A stretch of DNA of 64,000 nucleotides from an uncultured Sphingomonadaceae bacterium (GCA_938050045.1 CALLJS010000018.1:30963-94962); one strand, 5' to 3'; shown: positions 29,223 to 40,069, numbered from the stretch's first letter. Notes: a model not told the origin generated them from the sequence alone. Numbers and translations are program-made.

Positions 29223-30683
29223 CTAACCTCCATTGACGAATAAAAAGGCCCCTGCAACTGCGCTCCATTTGCCCAATATTGATATGCTCAAATACCCAAG
29301 AGGCGAAACAAATAATGCCAATATACCGCCAATCCAGACCAATGTACGGCTATTGGAATCGGCAATCACATTAACCTGTTTATCAAAATACATGACCTTA
29401 ATGACCTTTAGATAATAGAATGCACCAATCACCGAAGCTGCGATACCGATAACCGCAAGCGGAAATAAATCGGCAGCTATAGCGGCTTGGAATATTTGTA
29501 ATTTGCCCCAGAAACCAAACATTGGCGGAATACCAGCGAGCGAGAACATGAAGATCATAAACACAGCGGCCAGCACAGGGCGGTGTTTGGATAGGCCTGC
29601 AATATCATCAATATCATCGCGCATAGTGCCATCTTTATCTTCGAATTGCATCAAACAGATAAATCCGCCCAGCGTCATCGCTACATAAATAGCCAGATAC
29701 ACCAACAAAGCGGCGACACCAATTTGCGAAGCGGCAGCAAGACCAATTAAGATGAAACCAATATTGTTAATCGAACTATAGGCTAAGAGACGTTTGAGGC
29801 TTTTTTGCCCAATTGCCCCTAAAGCACCGACTACAATCGACATCAGCGCGACGATGATAATGATTTGCTGCCAAGCATCGACCTGATTGGTAAAGGCTTC
29901 GCCGACAATGCGCACCAATAATGCGGTGGCCGCTACTTTGGGTGCGCTAGCAAAAAAGGCCGTGATCGGCGTAGGCGCACCTTCATAAACATCGGGCGTC
30001 CACATATGAAAAGGCGCTGCGCTGATTTTGAACGCCATTCCAGCAAGCATGAAGACGATACCAAAGGTCGCTCCCATGCTTAATTCGCCCGATAGAGCAG
30101 CATTAATCGTCAAAAAGCTGGTCGAACCAGTAAATCCATAGACCAATGAAATACCGAATAATAATATACCGCTCGCGAGCGCACCAAGGATAAAATATTT
30201 AAGCCCTGCTTCGCTCGATTTGACATCATTGCGCGCAAAACTTGCCAACACATAAGCCGCCAATGAGTTTAATTCCAAGCCGATATAAAGCGACAAAAGA
30301 TCCACCGCCGATACCATTATCCCCATACCAACAGCGGCAAAGAGGATTAATACTGGAAATTCTGCCTTCATCACGCCCTTTTTCTCTAAGAAGCGCGGGG
30401 CTATCAATAATGTAATAGCGGATGCGAGATAGATAAGCAATTTGCTGAAGCTGCTAAATCCATCAGCGCGATATTGTCCGAAAAAGGCATCGCCGCCAAA
30501 TTCAAAAGCCTCATTGGTCATTATAACCCAAGCATAATAGCTCGCTGCGATTAAGGGTGCGATAGAGATATAGCAAATTAAACGGCCCCAATTGGGTCGC
30601 CAGGCAGCCAGAAGCAAAAGCAATAATCCGCTAAAGCTTAATATGAGCTCTGGGCGCGTGTAGAATAGATCATTCTCGGTCAT
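29223..30683 (-). CDS. nuoN: NADH-quinone oxidoreductase subunit N
   Basis: Antiporter-like membrane subunit of complex I (486 residues, about 14 helices). The core has the proton-pathway pattern around LYIGLELNSLAAYVL, KYFILGALASGILLFG, FKISAAPFHMWTPDVYEGAPTPITAF and KRLLAYSSINNIGFIL, with Lys and Glu residues within the helices. It is the last subunit of the operon; its start touches the nuoM stop and birA follows directly. Confidence 0.97.
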   Translation of the reverse strand: MTENDLFYTRPELILSFSGLLLLLLAAWRPNWGRLICYISIAPLIAASYYAWVIMTNEAFEFGGDAFFGQYRADGFSSFSKLLIYLASAITLLIAPRFLEKKGVMKAEFPVLILFAAVGMGIMVSAVDLLSLYIGLELNSLAAYVLASFARNDVKSSEAGLKYFILGALASGILLFGISLVYGFTGSTSFLTINAALSGELSMGATFGIVFMLAGMAFKISAAPFHMWTPDVYEGAPTPITAFFASAPKVAATALLVRIVGEAFTNQVDAWQQIIIIVALMSIVVGALGAIGQKSLKRLLAYSSINNIGFILIGLAAASQIGVAALLVYLAIYVAMTLGGFICLMQFEDKDGTMRDDIDDIAGLSKHRPVLAAVFMIFMFSLAGIPPMFGFWGKLQIFQAAIAADLFPLAVIGIAASVIGAFYYLKVIKVMYFDKQVNVIADSNSRTLVWIGGILALFVSPLGYLSISILGKWSAVAGAFLFVNGG

Positions 30684-32260
30684 TACTGCGTGCTCCCTGA
30701 TGCATCTGACTCAATTATTCTGCTATCAACCTCTGATTCATTGCCAACCCTATATTGTTCTGTGCTAGGGTCATTGGCTATGAATTTACCATCCAATGCT
30801 GGGGTTGCATATTCGATACGTTGCACGATTTTGCTGACATCATCGCGAATAGGCGCGATAAAACTCTCAGGATATATACCCATCCACATAACGGCCGCAG
30901 CGATAGGCGCCAGCAACCAAAATTCGCGCATGTCTAAATCTTCCATAGCTGCTGCGTCGATATTTTTTTGAGTACCAAAGGCAATGCGGCGATAAAGATA
31001 GAGCATATAAGCCGCACCAAGGATAATCCCTGTGGTGCAAATTAACGCCGCCCAAGTGGAGACTTTATACACACCCGTTAAGGCCAAAAATTCACCGACA
31101 AAACCGCTCGTCCCTGGCAGACCAATAGAAGCCATAGTGAATAATAAAAAGAAGGTCGCATAAATCGGCATATTGATCGATAATCCCCCATAACGGTCAA
31201 TCTCGCGCGTATGCAGCCGATCATAAATCACGCCAACACACAGAAATAATGCGCCCGATACAAGGCCATGACTTAGCATGACAATGATAGCACCTTCTAT
31301 GCCTTGTTGGTTAAACGTAAACAAACCCACGGTGACGATCGCCATGTGGGCAACCGATGAATAAGCGATAAGCTTTTTCATATCCTGTTGCACCAAAGCA
31401 ACCAAAGATGTGTAAATCACCGCCACCATTGAAAGACCAAATATCAACCAGATAAAGTGCGCAGATGCATCGGGGAACATTGGCATAGAGAAACGCAAGA
31501 AGCCATAACCGCCCATTTTCAGCAACACACCAGCCAAAATAACGCTGCCTGCTGTTGGTGCCTGAACATGCGCATCGGGCAGCCAAGTATGCACGGGCCA
31601 CATCGGCATTTTCACAGCGAAACTAGCAAAAAATGCCAGCCATAACCATGTTTGCGCTTCTTTGCTAAAATCATAGTGTAGCAATGTTGGAATATCCGCA
31701 GTGCCTGCTTCTTGGATCATCCAAATCATCGCAATCAGCATCAAAACAGAGCCCAACAATGTATATAGGAAGAATTTATAGCTGGCATAAATACGATTTG
31801 TACCGCCCCAAATACCGATAATTAAATACATGGGGATAAGGCCAGCTTCGAAGAAAATATAGAATAGCATCAAATCTTGGGCTGCAAAAACGCCAATCAT
31901 CAATACTTCCATCAACAAAAAGGCCGCCATATACTCGCTTACACGGTCCTTTATCGCCCGCCAGCTTGCACCAATACAGATAGGCATTAAAAATACCGAT
32001 AGCATAATCAGCATGAGCGAAATACCATCAATACCGAGTTTCCAACCAATAGGCCCGAATAGATTAGCACTTTCGGTGAATTGCCATTGCGCACCACCAA
32101 TTTCATAGCGAGACCAAAGCCAAATACCGAATAATAAATTAATCAGCGTTGCCCCCAGGGCCAAGAAACGCGCGCTATGGGCACTGGCAACCAAACAAAG
32201 CATTGCTGCGGCCAATGGCACCGCCAGCATCATCGATAAAATAGGAAAATCTGCGTTCAT
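30683..32260 (-). CDS. nuoM: NADH-quinone oxidoreductase subunit M
   Basis: Second antiporter-like subunit (525 residues). Conserved parts include FIFFEAGLIPMYLIIGIWGG, KMPMWPVHTWLPDAHVQAPTAGSVILA and KKLIAYSSVAHMAIV. The C-terminus carries a short hydrophilic tail (from about 490) longer than in most homologues. It is adjacent to nuoL and nuoN with one- to two-base gaps or overlaps, as usual. Confidence 0.97.
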   Translation of the reverse strand: MNADFPILSMMLAVPLAAAMLCLVASAHSARFLALGATLINLLFGIWLWSRYEIGGAQWQFTESANLFGPIGWKLGIDGISLMLIMLSVFLMPICIGASWRAIKDRVSEYMAAFLLMEVLMIGVFAAQDLMLFYIFFEAGLIPMYLIIGIWGGTNRIYASYKFFLYTLLGSVLMLIAMIWMIQEAGTADIPTLLHYDFSKEAQTWLWLAFFASFAVKMPMWPVHTWLPDAHVQAPTAGSVILAGVLLKMGGYGFLRFSMPMFPDASAHFIWLIFGLSMVAVIYTSLVALVQQDMKKLIAYSSVAHMAIVTVGLFTFNQQGIEGAIIVMLSHGLVSGALFLCVGVIYDRLHTREIDRYGGLSINMPIYATFFLLFTMASIGLPGTSGFVGEFLALTGVYKVSTWAALICTTGIILGAAYMLYLYRRIAFGTQKNIDAAAMEDLDMREFWLLAPIAAAVMWMGIYPESFIAPIRDDVSKIVQRIEYATPALDGKFIANDPSTEQYRVGNESEVDSRIIESDASGSTQ

Positions 32261-32262
32261 AA

Positions 32263-34269
32263 TTATCGTACCATCATCCAGCTAATTGCAGCAACTAAGC
32301 CAAGTAACATGACCAGCGCATAGGTATAAATATATCCTGATTGGAGGCGCACAGCGAGCGCGCTGCCATATTTCACGACGCTAGCAGCACCATTGGGGCC
32401 AAAGCGGTCAATGATACCAATATCGCCAATCTTCCAAAATTGCTTACCAAGCCAAAAAGATGGTTTGATAAATAAAAAATTATATATCGCGTCAAAATAC
32501 CATTTGTTGAGAAAAAATTGATAGAGCGGTTTGAACGTCGCCGCCAATCTTTGCGGTGCATCGTTAGAGAATATATACATATAAACAGCAATCAATAGCC
32601 CCGTTAGCATCGCTACCGAAGATGATAATTTCACCCACAGCGGCACTTGGTGCAAAGCGTTGACCAAATCGACATTGAAATAGAGCGTGCTTTCTTGCCA
32701 AAATGCTATCCCGCCTTCTGCGGCATAAATAAATTCATATTTAAACATATAGCCAGCAGCCACTGCCCCCACGCTTAAAACCAATAAGGGAATCAGCATA
32801 GAAAAAGGGCTTTCATGCGGATGATAACCGCCCGTGCTATCGTCGCCCGCTTGCTCTACTGTTTTATGCACATAGTGCTGAATATGCGCGCTATTGATCC
32901 AGCGCGGTTTGCCCCAGAAAGTTAGGAACATCAGCCGCCAGCTATAAAAGCTCGTAAGCAATGCTGCAAACACACCGATGAAAAAGGCATAGCCGCTATA
33001 AGTGCCATTGCTCGCAAAAGCGGCCTCGATAATCGCATCTTTTGAATGGAAACCAGCAAGGCCGCCAACACCAACGATACCAACGCCAGTAATCGCCAGC
33101 GTACCCGCCATCATCGCCCAAAAAGTAATCGGAATATGTTTCCGCAATCCGCCATAATAGCGCATATCTTGTTCATGGTGCATTGCATGTATCACGCTGC
33201 CAGCACCCAGGAATAATAATGCCTTAAAGAAAGCGTGGGTAAAGAGATGGAACATCGCCGCGCTATATGCTCCCGTGCCAGCAGCAAAAAACATATAGCC
33301 CAATTGTGAACAGGTTGAATAGGCAATGACGCGCTTAATATCGGTCTGTACAAGACCCACAGTAGCCGCAAAAATCGCTGTCGTAGCCCCAATGATTGTA
33401 ATCATGTTCAGCGCAAATTCGCTGGTTTCAAAAACAGGCGATAATCGGCAAACCATGAATACGCCTGCAGTCACCATAGTTGCTGCATGGATTAGCGCAG
33501 ACACAGGTGTTGGCCCTTCCATCGCATCGGGAAGCCACGTATGAAGGCCTAGCTGTGCTGATTTACCCATCGCCCCAATGAATAATAAAATGCAGATTAA
33601 ACTCATCACATCAACGCGCACACCCAAAAATCCGATGCTAGATCCTGCATAAGATGGTGCTGCATCGATAATCTCGGTGATTGAAACCGTCCCAAAGACC
33701 CAAAATAATGCGAATATCCCCATCATGAAGCCCAAATCGCCAACGCGGTTTACCACAAATGCTTTGATCGCCGCTGCATTGGCACTTGGTTTTTTATACC
33801 AAAATCCGATTAGCAAATAAGAGGCTAAACCAACGCCTTCCCAGCCAAAAAACATTTGCACCAAATTATCGGCCGTCACGAGCATCAACATCGCAAAGGT
33901 AAAGAGCGATAGATAAGCAAAAAAGCGGGGCTGGTCTGGATCTTCCTCCATATAGCCCCAGCTATATAAATGCACCAAAGCCGAAACGGTGGTAATCACC
34001 ACCAACATGACAGCGGTCAATGTATCGACCCGCAAGGCCCAATCAAATGTCAAATCACCAGAGGCGACCCATTTCATAACGGGCTGTACATAAGCATATT
34101 CATAACCCGCCACAAAGCCCAAAAATATCGGCCAGCTCAGCGCAGCAGAGGTAAATAAGGCGCTTGTGGTAATGGCTTTAGAGGCATATTGGCCAATGAA
34201 ACCTTGCCCAAATCCAGCAACCAATGCGGCCAATAGCGGCAAAAATACAATGATCTCAATCGTTGACAC
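32263..34269 (-). CDS. nuoL: NADH-quinone oxidoreductase subunit L
   Basis: The distal antiporter-like subunit of the membrane arm (668 residues), with the long amphipathic helix HL at the C-terminus. Motifs include [44 protein letters not shown] and [16 protein letters not shown]. Length and motifs are typical. Confidence 0.97.
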   Translation of the reverse strand: MSTIEIIVFLPLLAALVAGFGQGFIGQYASKAITTSALFTSAALSWPIFLGFVAGYEYAYVQPVMKWVASGDLTFDWALRVDTLTAVMLVVITTVSALVHLYSWGYMEEDPDQPRFFAYLSLFTFAMLMLVTADNLVQMFFGWEGVGLASYLLIGFWYKKPSANAAAIKAFVVNRVGDLGFMMGIFALFWVFGTVSITEIIDAAPSYAGSSIGFLGVRVDVMSLICILLFIGAMGKSAQLGLHTWLPDAMEGPTPVSALIHAATMVTAGVFMVCRLSPVFETSEFALNMITIIGATTAIFAATVGLVQTDIKRVIAYSTCSQLGYMFFAAGTGAYSAAMFHLFTHAFFKALLFLGAGSVIHAMHHEQDMRYYGGLRKHIPITFWAMMAGTLAITGVGIVGVGGLAGFHSKDAIIEAAFASNGTYSGYAFFIGVFAALLTSFYSWRLMFLTFWGKPRWINSAHIQHYVHKTVEQAGDDSTGGYHPHESPFSMLIPLLVLSVGAVAAGYMFKYEFIYAAEGGIAFWQESTLYFNVDLVNALHQVPLWVKLSSSVAMLTGLLIAVYMYIFSNDAPQRLAATFKPLYQFFLNKWYFDAIYNFLFIKPSFWLGKQFWKIGDIGIIDRFGPNGAASVVKYGSALAVRLQSGYIYTYALVMLLGLVAAISWMMVR

Positions 34270-34275
34270 GCTATA

Positions 34276-34581
34276 TTATCCCTTCATCCGATTAACATCA
34301 TCAACCGCAATAGTACCGCGTCCGCGGAAATAAATCACCAATATCGCAAGACCAATAGCCGCCTCACCCGCCGCCACCGTCAGCACGAACATAGCAAAGA
34401 CTTGCCCCGTCAAATCACCCAAAAATGCGCTAAATGCGACTAAGTTCAAATTAACGGCCAATAAGATTAATTCGATGGCCATCAATATGATAATCACATT
34501 TTTGCGGTTTAAAAAAATACCCAAAACGCCCATCACAAAGAGGATAGAGCTCACCACCAGATAATGTTCTATGCCAATCAT
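34276..34581 (-). CDS. nuoK: NADH-quinone oxidoreductase subunit K
   Basis: A 101-residue subunit with three membrane helices. The conserved intramembrane Glu residues are in [15 protein letters not shown] and [13 protein letters not shown]. It overlaps nuoJ by 4 nt and precedes nuoL by 6 nt. Confidence 0.97.
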   Translation of the reverse strand: MIGIEHYLVVSSILFVMGVLGIFLNRKNVIIILMAIELILLAVNLNLVAFSAFLGDLTGQVFAMFVLTVAAGEAAIGLAILVIYFRGRGTIAVDDVNRMKG

Positions 34582-35192
34582 AGCGATACCCCCTTGCCCA
34601 CTTCGGGACTTTCATTGCGCGTTGCCTCTTCAGGACGGCGTTTCACTTGATCGCTAATACGCTGCGGACGGGTGCCGCCGCGTCTGCGATTGGTCAGAAC
34701 AATAGCCCCCACCATAGACACCACCAAGATTAAGCCCGCTGCCTCGAATAAGAATAAATATTTGCTATATAATAATTGCCCCATCGCTTCGATGTTGGGC
34801 ACTGTATCAGGCGTTGCATTAGCAATATCCACTCCTAACTGTACGCTGCCAGCGCGCAGCGCGCCCAAACCCAGCACCAATTCACAGATTAAAATAATCG
34901 CCAGCAATAAACCCAGCGGCAGATTATTCATAAATCCAGCGCGCAGCTCGGCAAAATCTATGTCGAGCATCATAACGACGAATAAAAACAGCACCGCCAC
35001 CGCGCCGACATAAACAATGACAAGCAACATAGCGATAAATTCAGCACCAACCAGCACCATCAAGCCCGCTGCATTGAAAAATGCGAGGATCAACCATAAA
35101 ACGCTATGCACGGGATTACGCGAAAAAATAACCAATGCCGCACTTGCAATCATAATCGATGCAAAAGCATAAAATGCAAATAATTGTATCAC
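34578..35192 (-). CDS. nuoJ: NADH-quinone oxidoreductase subunit J
   Basis: Membrane subunit of 204 residues with five helices; the core motif [21 protein letters not shown] is intact. The C-terminal tail after the last helix ([27 protein letters not shown]) is hydrophilic and typical for alphaproteobacteria. It is followed with overlap by nuoK and lies 36 nt after nuoI. Confidence 0.97.
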   Translation of the reverse strand: MIQLFAFYAFASIMIASAALVIFSRNPVHSVLWLILAFFNAAGLMVLVGAEFIAMLLVIVYVGAVAVLFLFVVMMLDIDFAELRAGFMNNLPLGLLLAIILICELVLGLGALRAGSVQLGVDIANATPDTVPNIEAMGQLLYSKYLFLFEAAGLILVVSMVGAIVLTNRRRGGTRPQRISDQVKRRPEEATRNESPEVGKGVSL

Positions 35193-35228
35193 TTCACTGC
35201 CCCATTACTGTCTAACATTCTAGCGCCC

Positions 35229-35753
35229 TTAACGATATGGAGCATCGGCGGCAAGGTTTGCGGCAATGGCGCGCTCCCACTTATCACCATTGTCCAATAA
35301 TTTGCCTTTGTCATAGATTAACTCTTCGCGCGTTTCGGTCGCATATTCAAAATTCGGCCCTTCGACAATTGCATCAACGGGGCAAGCTTCTTGACAGAAA
35401 CCGCAGTAAATACATTTGGTCATATCAATGTCATAGCGCGTTGTACGGCGGCTGCCATCATCGCGCGGTTCGGCCTCAATCGTAATCGCTTGCGCAGGAC
35501 AAACCGCCTCGCAAAGCTTGCACGCGATGCAGCGTTCTTCGCCATTGGGATAACGGCGCAAAGCATGTTCACCGCGAAAACGCGGCGACAGAGGGTTTTT
35601 CTCAAACGGATAATTAATCGTCGCCTTAGGCTTGAAAAAATATTTCAGCGTGAGCCAATGCGCCTTTAGAAATTCCCAAAGCGTGAATGTTTTTATAAGA
35701 TGCGTAATACTCATTTCACGATACCTGTCATAATAAAAATCTTCATACCCCAT
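35229..35753 (-). CDS. nuoI: NADH-quinone oxidoreductase subunit I
   Basis: Ferredoxin-like subunit (174 residues) carrying clusters N6a and N6b. The two Cys motifs are [16 protein letters not shown] and [16 protein letters not shown]. The N-terminal extension ([14 protein letters not shown]) is normal for sphingomonads. The start sits inside a copy of the nuoH end: the frame ending at 35743 overlaps it as ATGGGGTATGA. In an undisturbed operon nuoH and nuoI probably overlapped directly in this way. Confidence 0.97.
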   Translation of the reverse strand: MGYEDFYYDRYREMSITHLIKTFTLWEFLKAHWLTLKYFFKPKATINYPFEKNPLSPRFRGEHALRRYPNGEERCIACKLCEAVCPAQAITIEAEPRDDGSRRTTRYDIDMTKCIYCGFCQEACPVDAIVEGPNFEYATETREELIYDKGKLLDNGDKWERAIAANLAADAPYR

Positions 35754-35886
35754 AGCTCGTCATCATAGAGCTAGCTTCGTCATTGCGAACGCAGTGAAGC
35801 AATCCATTGCCATGCATTGCTATAGATTGCTTTGTCACTATGTTCCTCGCAATGACACTATATATTTTAATAAGATGTACGATCAT
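35743..35886 (-). other. 47-codon bridging frame across the nuoH/nuoI repeat
   Basis: The frame starts with an ATG that overlaps the nuoH stop (ATGA), runs through the palindromic repeat, and ends in TSYGV-stop, a copy of the nuoH end (TRYGV-stop). Its stop lies 8 nt inside nuoI (ATGGGGTATGA). It is unlikely to encode a useful protein, but it would carry ribosomes from nuoH to nuoI without a gap. Confidence 0.6.
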
Positions 35887-35900
35887 ACCCCATACCTCGT
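35744..35900. repeat. palindromic repeat with duplicated gene-junction flanks (nuoH/nuoI)
   Basis: The core at 35779-35856 begins GTCATTGCGA and ends TCGCAATGAC, with inner arms GAAGCAATCC and GATTGCTTTG, so it can fold into one long imperfect hairpin. The flanks 35744-35760 and 35884-35900 match at 16 of 17 positions; each holds a copy of the end of nuoH / start of nuoI. A second member of the same family lies at 42613-42685. Confidence 0.85.
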
Positions 35901-36932
35901 AAGCATCAGATAACCGCTGGTGATAATGATGAACAACAGGCTCATCGGCAGAAACACTTTCCAACCCAGACGCATTAACTGGTCATAGCGATAGCGCGGT
36001 ACGGTCGCCCAAATCCAACTAAACATAAAGAAAAACACAAATGTCTTCGCAAAAAGCCATATCCAACCTGGGACAAGATAGAGCGGCTCCCAATCAATGG
36101 GTGGCAACCAACCACCAAAAAACAATATCGCATTGAGCATACACATAAGCAGAATATTCGCATATTCACCCAGCCAGAAAAGCGCGAAGCTCATGGATGA
36201 ATATTCGGTTTGATAGCCCGCCACCAATTCGGATTCCGCTTCGGTCAAATCAAAGGGCGCGCGTGCCGTTTCCGCCAAAGAGCTTATGAAAAATAGCACC
36301 CACATTGGAAAGAGAAGCGGATTTAATATATAAGCATTGACGATACCAAAGCCATGGCCGCGCTGGGCCTCTATGATGCCATTCAGATTAAACGTGCCAG
36401 CCCATAAAACAACGCATACCAAGATAAAACCTATCGAAACTTCATAGCTAATCATTTGCGCCGCAGCGCGCATCGCCGAGTAAAATGGATATTTACTGTT
36501 CGATGCCCAACCCGAAATTACAACGCCATAGACCCCCAGCGAGCTGATCGCCAATACATAGAGCAAACCAACATTAATATCGGCCAGCACCGCGCCCGAA
36601 TTAAACGGGATAACCGCCCATGCGGCCAATGCCACGGTAAATGTGATAATCGGTGCAAGCAGGAATAAGCCTTTGTTCGCCGCGCTTGGGATGATCGTTT
36701 CTTGTAAAAATACTTTCAATCCATCGGCGAAACTTTGCAGCAAACCAAAAGGCCCAACCACATTGGGGCCGCGCCGCAAATTAATCGCCCCCATAATTTT
36801 ACGATCGGCATAGATAATCATCGCAACCGCCAATAATAATGGCAATGTTATCAGCAATATACCCGCAATCGACGCAGCAAAAAAAGCCCAATCGGCATCC
36901 ATGCCCCAAGAGATGAATGTTTCGGTCATCAA
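35883..36932 (-). CDS. nuoH: NADH-quinone oxidoreductase subunit H
   Basis: Membrane subunit at the quinone-binding junction (349 residues, eight helices). Motifs are [24 protein letters not shown] near the N-terminus, [25 protein letters not shown] in the quinone chamber, and [18 protein letters not shown]. The start overlaps the preceding secreted-protein gene by 4 nt. Confidence 0.97.
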   Translation of the reverse strand: MMTETFISWGMDADWAFFAASIAGILLITLPLLLAVAMIIYADRKIMGAINLRRGPNVVGPFGLLQSFADGLKVFLQETIIPSAANKGLFLLAPIITFTVALAAWAVIPFNSGAVLADINVGLLYVLAISSLGVYGVVISGWASNSKYPFYSAMRAAAQMISYEVSIGFILVCVVLWAGTFNLNGIIEAQRGHGFGIVNAYILNPLLFPMWVLFFISSLAETARAPFDLTEAESELVAGYQTEYSSMSFALFWLGEYANILLMCMLNAILFFGGWLPPIDWEPLYLVPGWIWLFAKTFVFFFMFSWIWATVPRYRYDQLMRLGWKVFLPMSLLFIIITSGYLMLTRYGV

Positions 36933-37582
36933 GAAACCCCTGATTTGGTTGATTGTATGCGCATTTTATACAGAGCCTCGGCTATTATAGATTTCAGATT
37001 AGAGCGGCTAATCGATAGTTGCGCCCCTGCTGTTATGCAATCATTAAGCGCAGATGAAACGCTCTGAATATAGCCCGTTTCTTCGCTGCTTTGCGGCATA
37101 GAAATCACAAAACCGTGCGCAGCAGCAGCATTATTTTTTACGGTGCAATCAGAAAAAATTCTAAGCGTCAATTGATCGCCCCTTATTTGACCATATTTAG
37201 GCGACACTTCTTCATTATAGTCCAAAGCGATATTTTGAAGCGCGCTAGGAGCTGATGAGCGGTAATATTTATTATACAATGCCTTATAGAGCGAACGGCG
37301 CAGCAGATTACCCTTAAAAATCAACTTTTCGCCTGGTTTTGCGCAATCTGAAACAATCAATTTTTCATCCAAATTATTTTGATCGGCATGGCCATCGGGG
37401 ATTAATAAAAATTCATTGATAGCTTTTTCGCGTCTTTTGCTTTCCAACAAACAACGCGCATAATCATACATCGCTTTTTCGGCGCGTAGCATCGATACTT
37501 TTGCATCATTTTGCAGCGCGGCTGCACTCGCAAAACTCATTACAAGGCTTATTATAAGCAAAGAGGCAAAGCGCAAAATCAC
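36929..37582 (-). CDS. secreted protein of unknown function between nuoG and nuoH
   Basis: A 217-residue protein with a clear signal peptide ([20 protein letters not shown], likely cleaved near 20-21). The mature part has three or four spaced Cys ([27 protein letters not shown]), which could form disulfides in the periplasm. The motif [22 protein letters not shown] recalls a recurrent sphingomonad secreted family of unknown role (recalled, not searched). It overlaps nuoG and nuoH by 4 nt each, so it is translated with the complex I genes. It is not a known complex I subunit. Confidence 0.75.
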   Translation of the reverse strand: MILRFASLLIISLVMSFASAAALQNDAKVSMLRAEKAMYDYARCLLESKRREKAINEFLLIPDGHADQNNLDEKLIVSDCAKPGEKLIFKGNLLRRSLYKALYNKYYRSSAPSALQNIALDYNEEVSPKYGQIRGDQLTLRIFSDCTVKNNAAAAHGFVISMPQSSEETGYIQSVSSALNDCITAGAQLSISRSNLKSIIAEALYKMRIQSTKSGVS

Positions 37583-39585
37583 TCCGCAGCCTCCAATATT
37601 TCTTCGCCGTGAATAAGCTCAGCCGAACAGCGGTTCATGGTTTCGCTGGCCCGCGCCACTGGATTGGTGAGATAGAAATCCTTAATCGGATATGCAATTT
37701 TACCTTTAGCACCAGCCTCTAATTTGGGAGCATCCCAACCGAACGAAACCACGCCTATATCACCCAATGGTGGAACTTCGGCTATCATCGCAGCGCGGCA
37801 TGCGGCAAAATCATCAAAGGGCAATTTATGACCCAATACATCGGACAGCGCCCGCAATATTGACCAATCCTCGCGCGCATCACCGGGGGCATAGACGGCT
37901 TTATCGCTGCGCTGAACACGCCCCTCTAAATTAACATAAGTGCCATTTTTCTCGGTATAGGCTGCCGCAGGTAAGATGATGTCGGCGGCATGCGCGCCCT
38001 TATCCCCATGATGGCCAATATACACTTTCAAACTATCGCTAAATTGCGTAAAATCAACCTCATCGGCGCCCAAGAAGAATGCGAGCTTAGGTTTGGCTTT
38101 GATAATATCTTTAATACCACCTTTTTGCGCATAGCCCAGCATCAGAGCGCCCATGCGGCTCGCCGCCATATGCAGCACATTAAACCCATTCCAATCATCG
38201 GTTACGAGCTTATATTTTTTCGCAAGCGCAAGAGCATCGCCCTGCGCGCCCTTTACGCTTAATGCGCCGCCGCCGATGATAAGCATTGGTTTTTGCGCAT
38301 TTTTGAGCGCATCATCCGCCGCTTTTGGAAGCCGAGCGAGCAATGCCGCATCATTGCCAAGCCATGTTACACCATAAGTAAGATCAACCTCTTCACCAAT
38401 GGCATAGATTTTCGCGCCATTTTTTATCGCTTTACGGATACGTGTATTGACCAGCGGTGCTTCCCAGCGAACATTGGTTCCGACCAATAAGATTACATCA
38501 GCTTCTTCGGTGCGCGCTATGCCAGTGTTAAAATTTACTGCTGACAGCGATGACACATCATAATCAAGCCCCGTTTGGCGGCCTTCGAGCATAGCACTGC
38601 CCATCGATGCCAATAAAGCTTTTGCCGCATAGATAGTCTCACAATCGACCATATCACCCGCAATCGCGGCCACGCTATCAGCAGCATCAACGGCTTTAAT
38701 CGCTGCAAAGGCCTCGCTCCAGCTTGCTTGCGTTAATTTACCATCTTTGCGGATATAGACTTTATCAAGGCGGCGTTTCATCAAACCGTCAACGCAATGG
38801 CGGGTTTTATCCGAAATCCATTCTTCGTTCACATCATCGTTGATGCGCGGTAAAATGCGCAACACTTCGCGGCCGCGCGCATCAAAACGCACATTACTAC
38901 CCACCGCATCCATCACATCGATACCAAGCGTATTTTTTAGCTCCCATGGGCGCGCTTCAAACGCATAAGGCTTGGACGTGAGCGCACCAACAGGGCATAA
39001 ATCGACCACATTGCCCGATAGCTCGCTATTCACGGCTTCTTCCAGATAAGATGTGATTTGCATATTTTCACCGCGACCAACCGCGCCAATGGCTTCTACG
39101 CCAGCAACTTCCTCGGCAAAACGAATGCATCGCGTACAGTGAATACAGCGCGTCATGACCGTCTTGACAATCGGCCCCATATATTTTTCGGTGACGGCGC
39201 GTTTATTTTCTTCGAAGCGCGAGCCGCCCTTACCATAAGCAATGCTCTGATCTTGCAGATCGCATTCACCGCCCTGATCGCATATCGGGCAATCGAGCGG
39301 GTGATTGATGAGCAAAAATTCCATCACCCCTTCGCGCGCTTTTTTGACCATCGCGCTGTCGGTGCGGATTTCTTGGCCTTCCATCGCGGGAAGCGCGCAG
39401 CTTGCTTGCGGCTTTGGCGGGCCAGGTTTTACCTCAACCAAGCACATACGGCAATTACCTGCGATGCTTAAGCGTTCATGATAACAAAAGCGCGGAATTT
39501 CCTTGCCCGCAAGCTCAGCGGCTTGCAGCACGGTCGCGCCCTGAGGCACCTCTAACTCTACTCCATCTACGGTAAGTTTAGGCAT
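37579..39585 (-). CDS. nuoG: NADH-quinone oxidoreductase subunit G
   Basis: The large iron-sulfur subunit (668 residues). An N-terminal [2Fe-2S] ferredoxin domain (CYHERLSIAGNCRMCLVEV) is followed by the His/Cys ligand region DCPICDQGGECDLQD, the N4/N5 motif CIHCTRCIRFAEEVAG, and a molybdopterin-oxidoreductase-like domain without cofactor. The length is normal for alphaproteobacteria. Its start overlaps the stop of the small upstream gene by one base (TAATG). Confidence 0.97.
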   Translation of the reverse strand: MPKLTVDGVELEVPQGATVLQAAELAGKEIPRFCYHERLSIAGNCRMCLVEVKPGPPKPQASCALPAMEGQEIRTDSAMVKKAREGVMEFLLINHPLDCPICDQGGECDLQDQSIAYGKGGSRFEENKRAVTEKYMGPIVKTVMTRCIHCTRCIRFAEEVAGVEAIGAVGRGENMQITSYLEEAVNSELSGNVVDLCPVGALTSKPYAFEARPWELKNTLGIDVMDAVGSNVRFDARGREVLRILPRINDDVNEEWISDKTRHCVDGLMKRRLDKVYIRKDGKLTQASWSEAFAAIKAVDAADSVAAIAGDMVDCETIYAAKALLASMGSAMLEGRQTGLDYDVSSLSAVNFNTGIARTEEADVILLVGTNVRWEAPLVNTRIRKAIKNGAKIYAIGEEVDLTYGVTWLGNDAALLARLPKAADDALKNAQKPMLIIGGGALSVKGAQGDALALAKKYKLVTDDWNGFNVLHMAASRMGALMLGYAQKGGIKDIIKAKPKLAFFLGADEVDFTQFSDSLKVYIGHHGDKGAHAADIILPAAAYTEKNGTYVNLEGRVQRSDKAVYAPGDAREDWSILRALSDVLGHKLPFDDFAACRAAMIAEVPPLGDIGVVSFGWDAPKLEAGAKGKIAYPIKDFYLTNPVARASETMNRCSAELIHGEEILEAAE

Positions 39586-39848
39586 TATGTGACCTCGATC
39601 TTTTTTATCGTGCGAAGACCTCGTTTGCCTGTTAACTCTGACTCCATTCTAACACCACCTGAAAGTCCAGAGTTTAGCCTCGACTCTATCCAAACACCCA
39701 GACTTTGCAAATCAGCTTTAGGAATCATTTTTTCATCTGAGTTAGTGGAATTTCCACACATATAATTACCGCAACTATAGGTGTATGGAGTAAACCTCTC
39801 AATAGTGCCGTCGGAATGCTTTTTTTCTAAAACAATTTTAACACTCAT
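39585..39848 (-). CDS. small protein of unknown function between nuoF and nuoG
   Basis: An 87-residue soluble protein with no signal peptide or membrane helix. It has a CGNYMCGN motif in the middle and a basic C-terminus (TGKRGLRTIKKIEV). I do not recognise a family. Its start overlaps the preceding repeat-borne frame (ATGA) and its stop overlaps the nuoG start (TAATG), which supports real translation. Confidence 0.6.
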   Translation of the reverse strand: MSVKIVLEKKHSDGTIERFTPYTYSCGNYMCGNSTNSDEKMIPKADLQSLGVWIESRLNSGLSGGVRMESELTGKRGLRTIKKIEVT

Positions 39849-40069
39849 CCTACATACTCCGAAAATTCGTCATGCTGAACTTGGTTCAGCATGACAGGGT
39901 GCGCCGATATGTTATCCTGAAATAAATTCAGGATGACGGCAGAGCTAACATCAAAGGTCGATTCAATTAATGCCGATAGACCCTGAACTAAATTCAGGGT
40001 GACGATGTTTATTGACCATATAGATTCTGAAATACATTCAAAATGATGAAGGGCTAGTGAATCTCTCAT
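39845..40069 (-). other. 74-codon bridging frame across the nuoF/nuoG repeat
   Basis: The ATG overlaps the nuoF stop (ATGA at 40066-40069). The frame runs through three to four small palindromes (VTLNLVQGL, VILNLFQDN, VMLNQVQHDE in translation) and its TGA overlaps the ATG of the next gene (39846-39848). The wording LNxVQxD is typical of repeats that happen to be open in this frame; no function is inferred beyond translational coupling. Confidence 0.6.
39867..40048. repeat. cluster of short palindromes between nuoF and the 87-residue gene
   Basis: Three clear hairpins share the pattern ATGCTGAA-n-TTCAGCAT: ATGCTGAACTTGGTTCAGCAT (39871-39891), ATCCTGAAATAAATTCAGGAT (about 39913-39933), and CCCTGAACTAAATTCAGGG (39981-39999). 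A fourth, decayed copy lies near 40024-40046. The same family recurs at 42746-42837. Confidence 0.85.
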
